From Bradyrhizobium elkanii USDA 76 (lineage in GTDB: Bacteria; Pseudomonadota; Alphaproteobacteria; Rhizobiales; Xanthobacteraceae), in contig NZ_CP066356.1 of NCBI RefSeq assembly GCF_023278185.1, forward strand, positions 6,936,001 through 7,000,000: DNA of 64,000 nucleotides, written 5' to 3'. Both the position numbers and the translations under genes were made by a program. The notes under the pieces are model-generated. The model ran no database searches and had not been told where the DNA came from. It was given only the letters and a program-made list of their open reading frames with translations. Below, one piece after another: positions 27,041-37,932 of the stretch (position 1 is the first letter of the stretch; every line of letters begins with the position of its first letter).

Positions 27041-27453
27041 CGCACCATCCCTTTCACGGTATCCTTGTCCTTATCGAGCTGCCGCATGGTTTCCCGCGGC
27101 ACCAGACCGCGGGCATCTAGCCGGTTGATGCCGATCGCGAACAGTATACCCGCGATCACCGCGGCCACGATCGCCGACGTCAAATAGGAGAGCGGCTGTG
27201 ACCATCCTGCGCCGATCATCGCCGCCGATAGGGCGAACAGCGCCATCACCAAGGCTGGGATCACCAGGAGGACACCGCCGGCGATGAAGACCAGCGCGCT
27301 GCCGACCTTCTGAACCTTTTCGCCTAACTCGGCTTTGGCGAGATCCACCTCGTTCTGGAACAGTTTGGCGAACTGCGACAACGCGTCGCCGAGCAGCGTC
27401 GAGATGGTTCTAAGATCGTTCTGACTTGTCCTGATATCGTTTTGGATGCTCAT
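27037..27453 (-). CDS. Phage holin-X / DUF1469 family membrane protein
   Basis: A 138-residue protein with the family layout: an N-terminal helix (LLGDALSQFAKLFQNEVDLA, AKAELGEKVQKVG) and two close membrane helices (ALVFIAGGVLLVIPALVMAL and LTSAIVAAVIAGILFAIGI). The name reflects similarity to actinobacterial holins; in rhizobia it is part of membrane stress operons. Overlaps both neighbours by ATGA. Confidence 0.85.
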   Translation of the reverse strand: MSIQNDIRTSQNDLRTISTLLGDALSQFAKLFQNEVDLAKAELGEKVQKVGSALVFIAGGVLLVIPALVMALFALSAAMIGAGWSQPLSYLTSAIVAAVIAGILFAIGINRLDARGLVPRETMRQLDKDKDTVKGMVR

Positions 27454-28019
27454 GACACGTTGCTTTGCTGCGAGGATGACGATTGTTCGCGGTGTTTCGA
27501 AGATGAGGAACGCCCGCCCGACGCCCTCAGAAAACGGACTGCCGCGAAACCGGCAAGGACCGAAATCCCTAGAAACGCGGCCGGCTGCCGCTTCGCAAAA
27601 TCGGTGGCGCCGTCGACCAGGTCGCGAAAACTTCCGTCGCGGACTTTATCGGCCGCGTCATCGACATATTCGGCGGCGGAAGTCATGCCACGAGCAGCAA
27701 ACGGCGCATCGCTCTCGAAGGCGCGCGCCGCTTCACGAATGTTATCGGCAAGGCGCGCCATGAAGTCCGCACCCGACCGCTGCTTGTCGCGCGCCTGGTC
27801 CTCGATCTGGTCCACTGTCCCGGAAGCCACGTCTTTGGCGGCGTCAGCCGCTTCCTTGAACTTGTCGCTGGCGACATCGGTCGACGCTCGGAGGGCGTCG
27901 CCGGCGCGCTGCTTCACCTCCGCGCCGGCATCGGCCATCTGGTCCTTCAGGGTCTGCGAAGGGCCGGTATTCTGGTTCTGCGTGAAATTCGTCTCTTTAG
28001 TCAGGTCCACATCGCTCAT
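27450..28019 (-). CDS. Coiled-coil stress protein with C-terminal membrane anchor
   Basis: A 189-residue protein. The long middle is made of alanine- and charge-rich helices (KEAADAAKDVASGTVDQIED), like CsbD/YtxH or late-embryogenesis-type stress proteins. Near the end, FAKRQPAAFLGISVLAGFAA forms a membrane helix, followed by a serine-rich tail. Start MSDVDLTKE at 28019. Overlaps the next gene by ATGA. Confidence 0.75.
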   Translation of the reverse strand: MSDVDLTKETNFTQNQNTGPSQTLKDQMADAGAEVKQRAGDALRASTDVASDKFKEAADAAKDVASGTVDQIEDQARDKQRSGADFMARLADNIREAARAFESDAPFAARGMTSAAEYVDDAADKVRDGSFRDLVDGATDFAKRQPAAFLGISVLAGFAAVRFLRASGGRSSSSKHREQSSSSQQSNVS

Positions 28020-28029
28020 GATCGTTCTT

Positions 28030-29013
28030 TCAAGTGTTCGGGTTTGGGGAAGGACTGAAGGCCGCCCTGACGACGTCATCGGCAGCCTCTTTGAGTCTGG
28101 CGGCCACGTCTTCTGTCATGCGGCTGGCGTGCCCGCCGAGATCGGCCTCGCCGACGCTTCTTGCCGCCGCGTCGGCCGCCGACATCGTCGCATCCTTGGC
28201 TGCTTCGAAACCGGATTGTGCAGCCCCGCCCGCCGCCCGTTTCACGCTGTCGCTCGCCGGGCCCATCGCCTTGGCTTCGGCGGTTGTTTCGGGAAGAGCC
28301 GCGGCAAGGATGGCGCCGATCGCGATCCCAAGACCGGCGATCAAGGCGGCATTGTCGCCGATGACCTGCCGGGCCTTTGCAGGCGCCGTGGCCGCCGCGT
28401 CCTTGACCGCGCCCGCTCTCCCCTTGACGGCATCCATGCCGCTCTTGAGCGTATCGCCGACAGTGCCGGCGGCCTGCGCCGCCCGCTTGCCAAGATCGTC
28501 GGCCAGGGCGGCAGCGGCATCTTGCGCATCGCTGGCCATGTCGCTGGCCTGACTTTGAGCCGAATTCAGCCGATCTCTCATGTCGCTGCTCGGCGCGTCC
28601 ACTCGGTCGGCGGGCTGATCCAGCATCTCTCCCGCCTTCTCCATCACCGGTGCGGCCGCTTCCGCGGCCCGCTCGCGCACCGTCTTCGAGGTCAGGGCAA
28701 GGCCAGCCCCGATCATCAGAAGTGGTAGTGGAAAACCGCGCGCCAGGCGCAGCAGCGGGATTGCGACCGCGGTGCCCGCAGCGACCGCCTGCATCGGATT
28801 GTCCATGGCTTGTTGCTTCAGCGCCTCGACCCAGCTCTGGGTCTTGTTGCTGATGTAATCGGAGACTTCCGACTTGATGTGTTGGGGCGAGACCTTGTGA
28901 CGGAGGTCGTCAGCGGTATCCGATATCCGTTCCCTCAACCTATCGACCGTCGCCGCGAACTCGGCACGGCTTCGCTCGCACTCCCCCCTCAGCTCCTCCA
29001 CTGATCGCGTCAT
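28030..29013 (-). CDS. DUF3618 family membrane-associated protein
   Basis: A 327-residue protein. The DUF3618 signature is at the N-terminus: EELRGECERSRAEFAATVDR, LRERISDTADDLRHKVSPQ. A glycine-rich hydrophobic stretch (LPLLMIGAGLALTSK) is followed by long alanine-rich amphipathic helices and a second one near 225 (LIAGLGIAIGAILAAALPE). It probably bridges membrane and cytoplasm as a structural stress protein. First gene of the operon running to 25383; ATG 29013 follows AAGAGGG. Confidence 0.85.
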   Translation of the reverse strand: MTRSVEELRGECERSRAEFAATVDRLRERISDTADDLRHKVSPQHIKSEVSDYISNKTQSWVEALKQQAMDNPMQAVAAGTAVAIPLLRLARGFPLPLLMIGAGLALTSKTVRERAAEAAAPVMEKAGEMLDQPADRVDAPSSDMRDRLNSAQSQASDMASDAQDAAAALADDLGKRAAQAAGTVGDTLKSGMDAVKGRAGAVKDAAATAPAKARQVIGDNAALIAGLGIAIGAILAAALPETTAEAKAMGPASDSVKRAAGGAAQSGFEAAKDATMSAADAAARSVGEADLGGHASRMTEDVAARLKEAADDVVRAAFSPSPNPNT

Positions 29014-29206
29014 GGAATTACCCTCTTGGATTTTTGGTCGGTTCTTTCGGGACGAACTCACGCTTTGTTGAATCGTTCCTCAGGAGCAGAAGAGAGGCAG
29101 GCCCAGAGCACCCCACTTTGGTTTAGGCTCAGCAGTCCGCGCGCCCGGCCGAAGCGCTTGAAGCAAGCGACAGGAACGCGCCGACAAGCCGGTTCGTTGC
29201 TTTTCC

Positions 29207-30156
29207 ATGGACCGGCTCCTGCTTCGCTTCATGTCCGTCACGCCCAGATATCCCCTGTGGGTGCGGTACCTCTTGAGCCTCGGGCTTGTCGGGTTGGCAT
29301 TTGTCGCCAAGCTCCTGCTGGACGATCAGTTGAGACCCGATCCGCTGATGCTGTTCATCCCGGCCATTTTCCTGGCCTCAGTCATCTTCGATCGCGGCTC
29401 AGGCGTTCTCGCCACCGGCGCGAGCGCGGCGCTCGCGGCGCGATACTTTATCCCCCCGCCTCCGAGCGCCGCTATCGCGCCGCTCCTGATCTTTCTCGCT
29501 AGCGGGCTATGTCTTGCAGGGGTAACGGAAGCCCTGCGCACGGCAGAAGCACTCGGAGGCAAAGGCCTACGCGGACGTTCTCATGATGGAGTTGGCGCAC
29601 CGGACCAGGAACGACCTCGCGACGATCATGTCGATCCTCCGTCTGCAGGCGCGATCGGACCCTAATCCCGCCGTGCAGGCGGCGATCCGCGCTGGCGCGG
29701 ATTGAGGTTGTCGCGAAGGTTCATGACCGCCTGCGCGACACGCCGGTCAACAGCTCGGTCGACCTCCCCGCTTATCTTGAGGCGTTGTGCGGGAGCCTTT
29801 CGGATCTGCACCGGGGAGTGCGCCCGATCGCGATACGGGTGTCCTGCGACGAAATCGCCGTCAAGAGCTCGCAGGCCGCATCCGTCGGCTTGATCGTCAA
29901 CGAGCTGGTGACAAACGCGTTCAAGTACGCGTTTCCGGAGGGGCGCCCGGGCGTCGTGGAAGTCGAAGTCCGGAAGAGAAACGAAAAGGTCGTGATCACG
30001 GTGAGGGACGATGGAATCGGATGCCCCACCGAGGCGAAGAGCGGTTTGGGAACCCGCCTGATCAATCTGATGGTGGCCCAGATGCAGGGAGGCATGACCA
30101 GGGCGCCGATGGCGCAAGGCTGCGAGGTGAAAGTCGTGGTCGTCATCGAAAGCTGA
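29207..30156 (+). pseudogene. Frameshifted sensor histidine kinase (DUF4118 + HisKA_2)
   Basis: Three frames join into one kinase of about 315 residues. N-terminal membrane part, DUF4118-like: PLWVRYLLSLGLVGLAFVAK, then LMLFIPAIFLASVIFDRGSG. After a frame change near 29562: LMMELAHRTRNDLATIMSIL with the phospho-accepting His of the HisKA_2/HWE type. After another near 29697: RIEVVAKVHDRL and the ATPase domain with N-box GLIVNELVTNAFKYAFPE and G-box VRDDGIGCPTEAKSGLG. Two indels break it, or they are sequence errors. It is divergent from the DUF3618 operon. Confidence 0.75.
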
Positions 30157-30189
30157 TCACGAACGCCTACCCGAAGTTGGAGAATTCAA

Positions 30190-30538
30190 TCGCTGATGCA
30201 TCCGACTCTCAACATGCGAGAAGCCGCCTTGGCTTCGAGCTTCTGCACATAGTCCGCAAGGCTGAATTGGCGCTTGAAATTGCGGGTTGAAATGCTGCGA
30301 TGGAGGAACTGGCGCTCGCCTTTTTCAGGCATACTGCCCTCGATGGTGACTGATCGGCGTGATCGAGATGTTCTCAGGCGCGAAGCCCGCCACGGTCAGC
30401 GAAATCTGGTAACGGACGTCATCCGCTCGATATTGTAAGGCGGGTAATTGTCCTCGCCCGCCCGCTGGCCATTTCCGCGAGGTCAAGATCGAAACCGATG
30501 GTCGAGCGCCGGAGAGACGAAAAGTTGTGACTGCGCAA
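30190..30538 (-). pseudogene. Decayed Hsp20 gene
   Basis: After the ROSE-like leader the ATG is replaced by TTG, then RSHNFSSLRRSTIGFD, EDNYPPYNIER, VRYQISLTVAGFAPENISIT and QFLHRSISTRNFKRQFSLAD follow in different frames. These match the Hsp20 genes at 3922 and 8137 in order. The closing strand of the alpha-crystallin domain is missing. Several indels make it non-functional. Confidence 0.8.
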
Positions 30539-30640
30539 GCCAAATCCTCCAAAGAGCACGATGGTTACGAGCGGCAGCGGGCAGGACCGGTGCCCGTCTC
30601 ACCTGACCAAGCCTCGACGCCATCCTTTGAAGGCGACAAA
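30539..30640 (-). promoter_or_regulatory. ROSE relic before the decayed Hsp20
   Basis: It ends ATCGTGCTCTTTGGAGGA then TTTGGC, the same layout as at 8593 and 13234, but TTGCT has become GTGCT. It probably no longer matters, since the gene behind it is dead. Confidence 0.6.
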
Positions 30641-30793
30641 AAAGCAAAGCGGATTTTGGTTTCAAGAGGGACCCGAAAAATTTCGAAGCCGTCGCCCCCA
30701 ACCGGGCGTGCCGGGTGCCGGGCTGGATCGCTCAAAGCGCCGAGCCCGCCCGCCGGCGGCTCTTAACTCGCGTTTAGCAGGTCCATCAGGAAT

Positions 30794-31249
30794 TCAATTA
30801 AGGCGGTACAAAGCAAAGTTTAAAAGCGATGCAAACGCTACCCAGCCCGCATACGGGATAAATAAGAGCGCAGCAAGCCGATTGGCCCGCCATTGCAGGC
30901 CTATAAATAACAGAATCAGGCCCAGCAGCAGAATGATGACCGAGAGCCCCATGGCCAAGTTGTGCAAGCGGAAAACAATAGGAGACCAAAGAAAATTAAG
31001 CGCCATCTGTCCGAGCCAAACCTGCAAGGCCAGGCCATTGACCTCCTGCAGGTAGGTGCGCCAGCCCGCGATTGCGATCATCACATACAGAATTGTCCAA
31101 GTTGGCGCGAACACCCAATTCGGAGGATTGAATGTCGGCTTCTGCAGTGCGGCATACCATGCACCAGGCAAGTTGGTTGCGCCAATTAGCCAACCAATAC
31201 CCACGACGGCAACAAGAAAGATGAGCAGACTTCGATTTCGTGCTTTCAT
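30794..31249 (-). CDS. tspO: TspO/MBR family membrane protein
   Basis: A 151-residue protein with five membrane helices and the family marks WYAALQKPTFNPPNWVFAP, WTILYVMIAIAGWR, LALQVWLGQMALNFLWSPIV and YAGWVAFASLLNFALYRLN. TspO binds porphyrins and steroids, and in alphaproteobacteria modulates oxygen-dependent gene expression and tetrapyrrole export. I start it at ATG 31249, where the first helix begins (MKARNRSLLIFLVAVVG). Confidence 0.93.
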   Translation of the reverse strand: MKARNRSLLIFLVAVVGIGWLIGATNLPGAWYAALQKPTFNPPNWVFAPTWTILYVMIAIAGWRTYLQEVNGLALQVWLGQMALNFLWSPIVFRLHNLAMGLSVIILLLGLILLFIGLQWRANRLAALLFIPYAGWVAFASLLNFALYRLN

Positions 31250-31429
31250 GATCCAATATTGCACGTTCAGCAGAGGCGGGAATAGGCAGTCCAGACATCG
31301 GCGGGCCAATAGTCCTGAGGCGCCCCTCGCGGCGTCTTGCCCGACGGTAAGCTATGTTGTCCGGCTGGAGCCGCGATCCGCCGGCATTTACAACAGGAAC
31401 CATCGATATCGACGTCTGTTTTGTCTCGT

Positions 31430-31645
31430 ATGAGTGAATCGTTGCCAGTCCTCGTGGAGAGGTCGATCCAGATCGCCTGGGACTTGCTCGAACGCTCCGG
31501 CGAGATCACAGATCCTGGCGATGTGAGCCGCTTTCTTCTCAGAAATATCGATGACATGGTGCGGGCTGGAGAGCATCGGCAGCTCATGCTTGCGAACAAT
31601 GCGATCGACGCTTATCGCCGCTACAAGCGTCTGCTTGCGGCATGA
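31430..31645 (+). CDS. Small conserved hypothetical protein
   Basis: A 71-residue helical protein: LVERSIQIAWDLLERSGEIT, DVSRFLLRNIDDMVRAGEHR and LMLANNAIDAYRRYK. I recall this as a common short hypothetical protein of Bradyrhizobium. The function is unknown. It is divergent from tspO. Confidence 0.65.
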   Translation: MSESLPVLVERSIQIAWDLLERSGEITDPGDVSRFLLRNIDDMVRAGEHRQLMLANNAIDAYRRYKRLLAA

Positions 31646-31873
31646 TCAACTCCAATTGTCCGTTCTGCGGCGGCTGGGCTGGCTCCGTGAAAACCATTCG
31701 CATCTGACGAGACCCGCGCGACTTGCAGTGTAGTGCAGCAACGAGGTGTGCAACCGTTCCGACGATATTGACCAAGGCGTGGAGAAGCCCAATGTGAGCG
31801 GGCCGTTCGAGGAGAGCCGCTCGCCACGAACCAGCAGCTCGCGGTGTTGTTGCAGCCGTTGTAGGGTGATAGG

Positions 31874-32179
31874 TTGAGCGAGATACCCTCGCGCCAGCGT
31901 TCGAAGCCGCCTAGATTCCGTGTCGGTTTAGGGCTAGCGCAAACGGCATTTGTACTTTGGGCTGGCTTTGCGTGGGCCATTCTTGTCGAGGGCTACGGCG
32001 CTCTGCAAAAGATCATCGGCCGCTACGCTGTCGACCGTGCCGCTGAGATGAACCGCAGCGAAGCCGCGGTACGGCTCGGAGCCAAGTTTCTCAGTCTAAC
32101 CTTGGCGGAAAAATTGCTGCTCTTCCCGTCCACAGCAACGGTCCTAATGGAAATGTGCCTGGTAAACCTATTCGTCTAA
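31874..32179 (+). CDS. Possible membrane hypothetical protein
   Basis: A 101-residue frame starting with TTG. One membrane segment (GLAQTAFVLWAGFAWAILVE) follows a basic N-terminus; the second half is helical (RSEAAVRLGAKFLSLTLAEK). Codon use is plausible, but there is no clear ribosome binding site and no family is recognised. Confidence 0.4.
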   Translation: MSEIPSRQRSKPPRFRVGLGLAQTAFVLWAGFAWAILVEGYGALQKIIGRYAVDRAAEMNRSEAAVRLGAKFLSLTLAEKLLLFPSTATVLMEMCLVNLFV

Positions 32180-32210
32180 AGTCGATTGCCAAAATTCACA
32201 TAGTTCAATG
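32178..32210 (+). promoter_or_regulatory. Conserved 33-bp element, copy 2
   Basis: The counterpart of 17034-17066 with the same core TTCACATAGTTCAATG. It lies 58 nt before the start of the paralogous gene at 32269 and overlaps the end of the preceding frame. Confidence 0.5.
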
Positions 32211-32268
32211 ACCGCTTAGCTGGCGGAAAGCCCAATTGTGGGATTGCACCTGCCTATTGGGGGCGCCA

Positions 32269-32454
32269 GTGAATTACGCCGAACACCCTACGCAATCCAG
32301 ATTCCTTGTTCGAATGGGAAGGACGGGCTGGATGGTCTACGATCGAGAACGCAAGGGTCCAGCACTGCTACAGAATGATGATCGAGCTGAGAAACTTACA
32401 AAGGAGCGCGCTGAGTTCATGAAGCAAATCTTGCAGAGCCAGGGCGACAGGTAA
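32269..32454 (+). CDS. Small conserved protein (RFLVR-GWMVYD family), copy 2
   Basis: A 61-residue paralogue of 17127: QSRFLVRMGRTGWMVYDRER, then KGPALLQ and AEKLTKERAEFMKQIL. I take the GTG at 32269 because its distance to the shared upstream element then equals that of the first copy (74 against 76 nt) and the protein lengths agree. The function is unknown. Confidence 0.6.
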   Translation: MNYAEHPTQSRFLVRMGRTGWMVYDRERKGPALLQNDDRAEKLTKERAEFMKQILQSQGDR

Positions 32455-32459
32455 GAGAC

Positions 32460-33378
32460 AGCACCCGCTGGACTTGGTGTTTGCGGAGCCATCCGATGAA
32501 AATGGTTGCCGAGTATCCAGCGCGCGCACGAGTTCGAGCGAACGGCTACGCATGAAAGTGAACTCAGGAAATGGGATTGCCGTCGCCAAGGACGGAAGGC
32601 CAGTCCAATCAGGCCTCCGGCTGGCTAGCTCACTCGGACCCGCGTTTCATACGAACGACTGGCCGATGGTCAGTCCAACGCTCGATGAACTCGTGGACAT
32701 TCAGATATTAGCCCGCCTTTTTGCCTCGTCATCACCTTGGCTAGTGAACCCATAGTAGCCCGAAAAACGCCCGCAGCATCGAGGACGAAAGCTTCACAAA
32801 CCCTTTAACCCATCTTTCGATAGATCAACAGGGCGCTCTAGCCCACGTAATGGAAAAGCGCTTGTCAACGAGCCAGAATGCGCCCCAGCCCTTTTGGGAG
32901 CAAGAGCCGGGGCACGTTCATCCGCCGATGCCGCTCTTCTTATGAGCGACGACCAACGCTCAACGCGCGAGCATCATTCCTAGCGACCTCTTCATTGCTG
33001 CTCCGAGCCGACGCTCAATCTGCTTCCGACCGGTACCGCCCTTTTGCGTTCGTTTTCGCCAATCGGAGCAAGGGATCTAGCCAAGGCGGATCGGCAACTG
33101 CTATCCGCCGAGCGATCCTTGGGGCACTGACGGGCGTTTTGATCCCGGCGAGGGATTTCGCTCAATCCCGATATCGAAGGTAAAGGCTGGCCGCTCTCCA
33201 GGGGGTTCGGCGCTGACGCAAGTCGAGACTTCGACTTAGTTCCGGCGCCTCACGGCTGCATCGAGCACTTATCGCTCCGGAGAAGCTTCGTGTCTTGAAA
33301 TTGCCGTGGCACAAATTGCACTAGCGGCCACCCAGCATCCGGGCATAGGATTTCAACCTTAATCGCGAGGGTTGTGTC
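32460..33378. other. Intergenic stretch with one GGCCCC-type repeat
   Basis: A repeat-family hairpin lies near 32880-32915. Otherwise I see no recognisable gene; open frames give products without motif or start. Confidence 0.4.
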
Positions 33379-33465
33379 ATGGGCAGTGATATACCTTTTA
33401 GTGCGCTCATCGTGGCGCTCGGGCTGAGCCCCATCGCAATCATGGCTATTGCCCTATTCATGTAG
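33379..33465 (+). CDS. 28-residue membrane microprotein
   Basis: The peptide starts MGSDIPFSALIVALGLSPIA and ends MAIALFM: one membrane helix. GAGGG lies 9 nt upstream and a terminator begins 9 nt after the stop, which makes a complete small transcription unit. Confidence 0.55.
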   Translation: MGSDIPFSALIVALGLSPIAIMAIALFM

Positions 33466-33473
33466 AACCAACG

Positions 33474-33500
33474 CAGGCCGCTTGACGGCCTCTTCTTTTG
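33474..33500 (+). terminator. Rho-independent terminator after the microprotein
   Basis: A 6-bp stem (AGGCCG with CGGCCT), 5-nt loop, then TCTTCTTTTG. Confidence 0.65.
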
Positions 33501-33584
33501 GCCTCAAGCAGCTTGATGAGCCGTGTGCCGGTCCTCACGAATGGGTGTGAAACTGTATTGTGGGTGCCGGTGAAGCTGCCTATC

Positions 33585-33804
33585 GTTTGACGAAGTATAT
33601 CTCACCGGCGAAGGCCTCTTGGTGAAGACGAAGACTGGGTTAGCGACATTGCCATCGAAATGCAGATCGAGGACGGCTTGATCTGGGTCTATGGCGTCGG
33701 CGAAGATGGCGTTCAGGCGTTCACCGACTTTGGCATCGAAAACCTGGAGTTCGTCGGGTTACAAGGAAAACCCCAAGCTGCTCACGCGCTCGCAACGGGA
33801 ATGA
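33585..33804 (+). pseudogene. Frameshifted conserved hypothetical protein
   Basis: GEDEDWVSDIAIEMQIEDGL, WVYGVGEDGVQAFTDFGIEN and, after a frame change near 33760, YKENPKLLTRSQRE. I know the WVYGVGEDGV.AFT..GI pattern from a conserved rhizobial hypothetical protein. The N-terminus is missing. It lies just outside the IS21 element. Confidence 0.6.
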
Positions 33805-33937
33805 TTATAGCGCGACGATCTGGGTCGGAAGAGCGCGGCGATCAGGATGGCGAGTCAGTGTCGCGGCGCGATGATGATCGCCGCGATGATTGTCGCGCGC
33901 AAGAGTTTTGTTTGCTTTGATTGTCGCGGAGCGTCAA

Positions 33938-36908
<2,971 letters not shown>

Positions 36909-37070
36909 TTAATCCGCCCTCTCCGCGGCGCGCTTCCTAATAAGGATCAATCGCCCGCTCACCGCTGCCTCAGTCCGCCCGAGCTTCTGAGCGATCTCGC
37001 GCTGCGTGAGGCCTGTTTCTCGAACCAATTGCAGTAGTCGCTGTTCGTCCGCTGCGGACCACGCGGGCAT
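36909..37070 (-). CDS. Small helix-turn-helix protein, copy 2
   Basis: A 53-residue paralogue of 16613: MPAWSAADEQRLLQLVRETG, then LTQREIAQKLGRTEAAVSGR and RKRAAERAD. The shared frame is MP.WS..DE.RLLQL.RET, LTQREI.QKLGR.E.AV. GGGGAG precedes the ATG. Probably a small DNA-binding regulator. Confidence 0.65.
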   Translation of the reverse strand: MPAWSAADEQRLLQLVRETGLTQREIAQKLGRTEAAVSGRLILIRKRAAERAD

Positions 37071-37379
37071 TGGAAACTCCCCAAAATTGTTCCGTCCTGA
37101 AATGTCGGAGAGGATCGCAGATATTGGCTAGCCTGTCTGTCCGGTTTTTCACCGGGCTCTAATCTGTCGCAGGGCGTGTCCTTGCCACAACGAGCACGAG
37201 TAGAGCGCTATCCGTATCCAGGCCCCGTGTCCTGATTTGATTCTTGGCGTGTCCTAGTTCGGATTAGACGAACGGGATGTGCTCAGCCCATCTTTTCCAT
37301 CGGTCGCCGTCTGTTGTCATAGCTTGTTCCCGTCAGGTTCCCCATGAGATGATCCCCGCCTCTTGCGGGGAGGCCTTCC

Positions 37380-37553
37380 ATGAAGAACATGCAGGCGCGC
37401 TTGGAAAAACTTCGGATCGAGGCGGAAGAGTGTGAGCTAATCAGCAAGCTGGCGACCAGTCCGACTAAGAAAGAGCTATTCGCCAAGCTGGCAGCTCATC
37501 ATCGGACACTGACCGATGAGGTCGAGCGGACGATAAGAGCAACAAAGCCTTAG
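37380..37553 (+). CDS. Small conserved rhizobial protein
   Basis: A 57-residue protein: MKNMQARLEKLRIEAEECEL, ISKLATSPTKKELFAKLAAH, HRTLTDEVERTIRA. I recognise the K-L-R-x-E-A-E-x-C-x-L-I-S-x-L-A pattern from many short rhizobial hypothetical proteins. Just before the ATG a perfect hairpin (CCCCGC with GCGGGG) ends in the ribosome binding site GGGGAGG, so translation may depend on opening it. Confidence 0.7.
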   Translation: MKNMQARLEKLRIEAEECELISKLATSPTKKELFAKLAAHHRTLTDEVERTIRATKP

Positions 37554-37584
37554 TTCCCTTAACAACATAGGATGCATCGGCGCA

Positions 37585-37651
37585 TTGTCTGCGTCACGCT
37601 GTCGGCTGGGAGACCGAGCGCGCGCCCGCTGCCGAAGCAATAAGCGCGGCC
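37585..37651 (+). ncRNA. Repeated structured leader, copy 3 (diverged)
   Basis: It keeps GTCGGCTGGGAGACCGAGCG, the counterpart of the GTCGGTGGCTGAGAGACCGA block in copies 1 and 2, and a stem (GCGCGC with GCGCG) just before the start codon. It leads into a gene homologous to the one behind copy 2, which supports a real association of leader and gene. Confidence 0.4.
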
Positions 37652-37858
37652 ATGGCCGACACCGATCGCGCTTCGCGCGTGCACCATGAGGCTTTCCAAG
37701 ATTACGTAGGGCGCGTTTGTGAGCTGATCTCGCGGGCTGCGGAATTACTTAGAGTGCCAGGCCGGACGCCTTCATCGGCCGCAAGACGCGGGAGCCTTCC
37801 CTCCAAGGAGGAGGAGCAACTCACCAATTGGAGCGCTCGTCCGCCTGCTGCTAAATGA
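37652..37858 (+). CDS. Diverged paralogue of the 15121 protein
   Basis: A 68-residue protein beginning MADTDRASRVHHEAFQDYVG. The first half aligns with 15121. In the middle (RVPGRTPSSAARRGS) the homology continues in another frame, which reads PDAFIGRKTREP as in 15121 (PDTFAGRKSHEP); the original frame then returns at PSKEEE. Two compensating indels have therefore rewritten about 14 residues. Whether the altered protein works is unknown. Confidence 0.5.
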   Translation: MADTDRASRVHHEAFQDYVGRVCELISRAAELLRVPGRTPSSAARRGSLPSKEEEQLTNWSARPPAAK

Positions 37859-37932
37859 GAGCATGGATGACTTATTGAAACCGGCCGATCAGTTGATGCT
37901 TGGAAGGCGCCGGTCTGTACAGCTCAAGCTGG

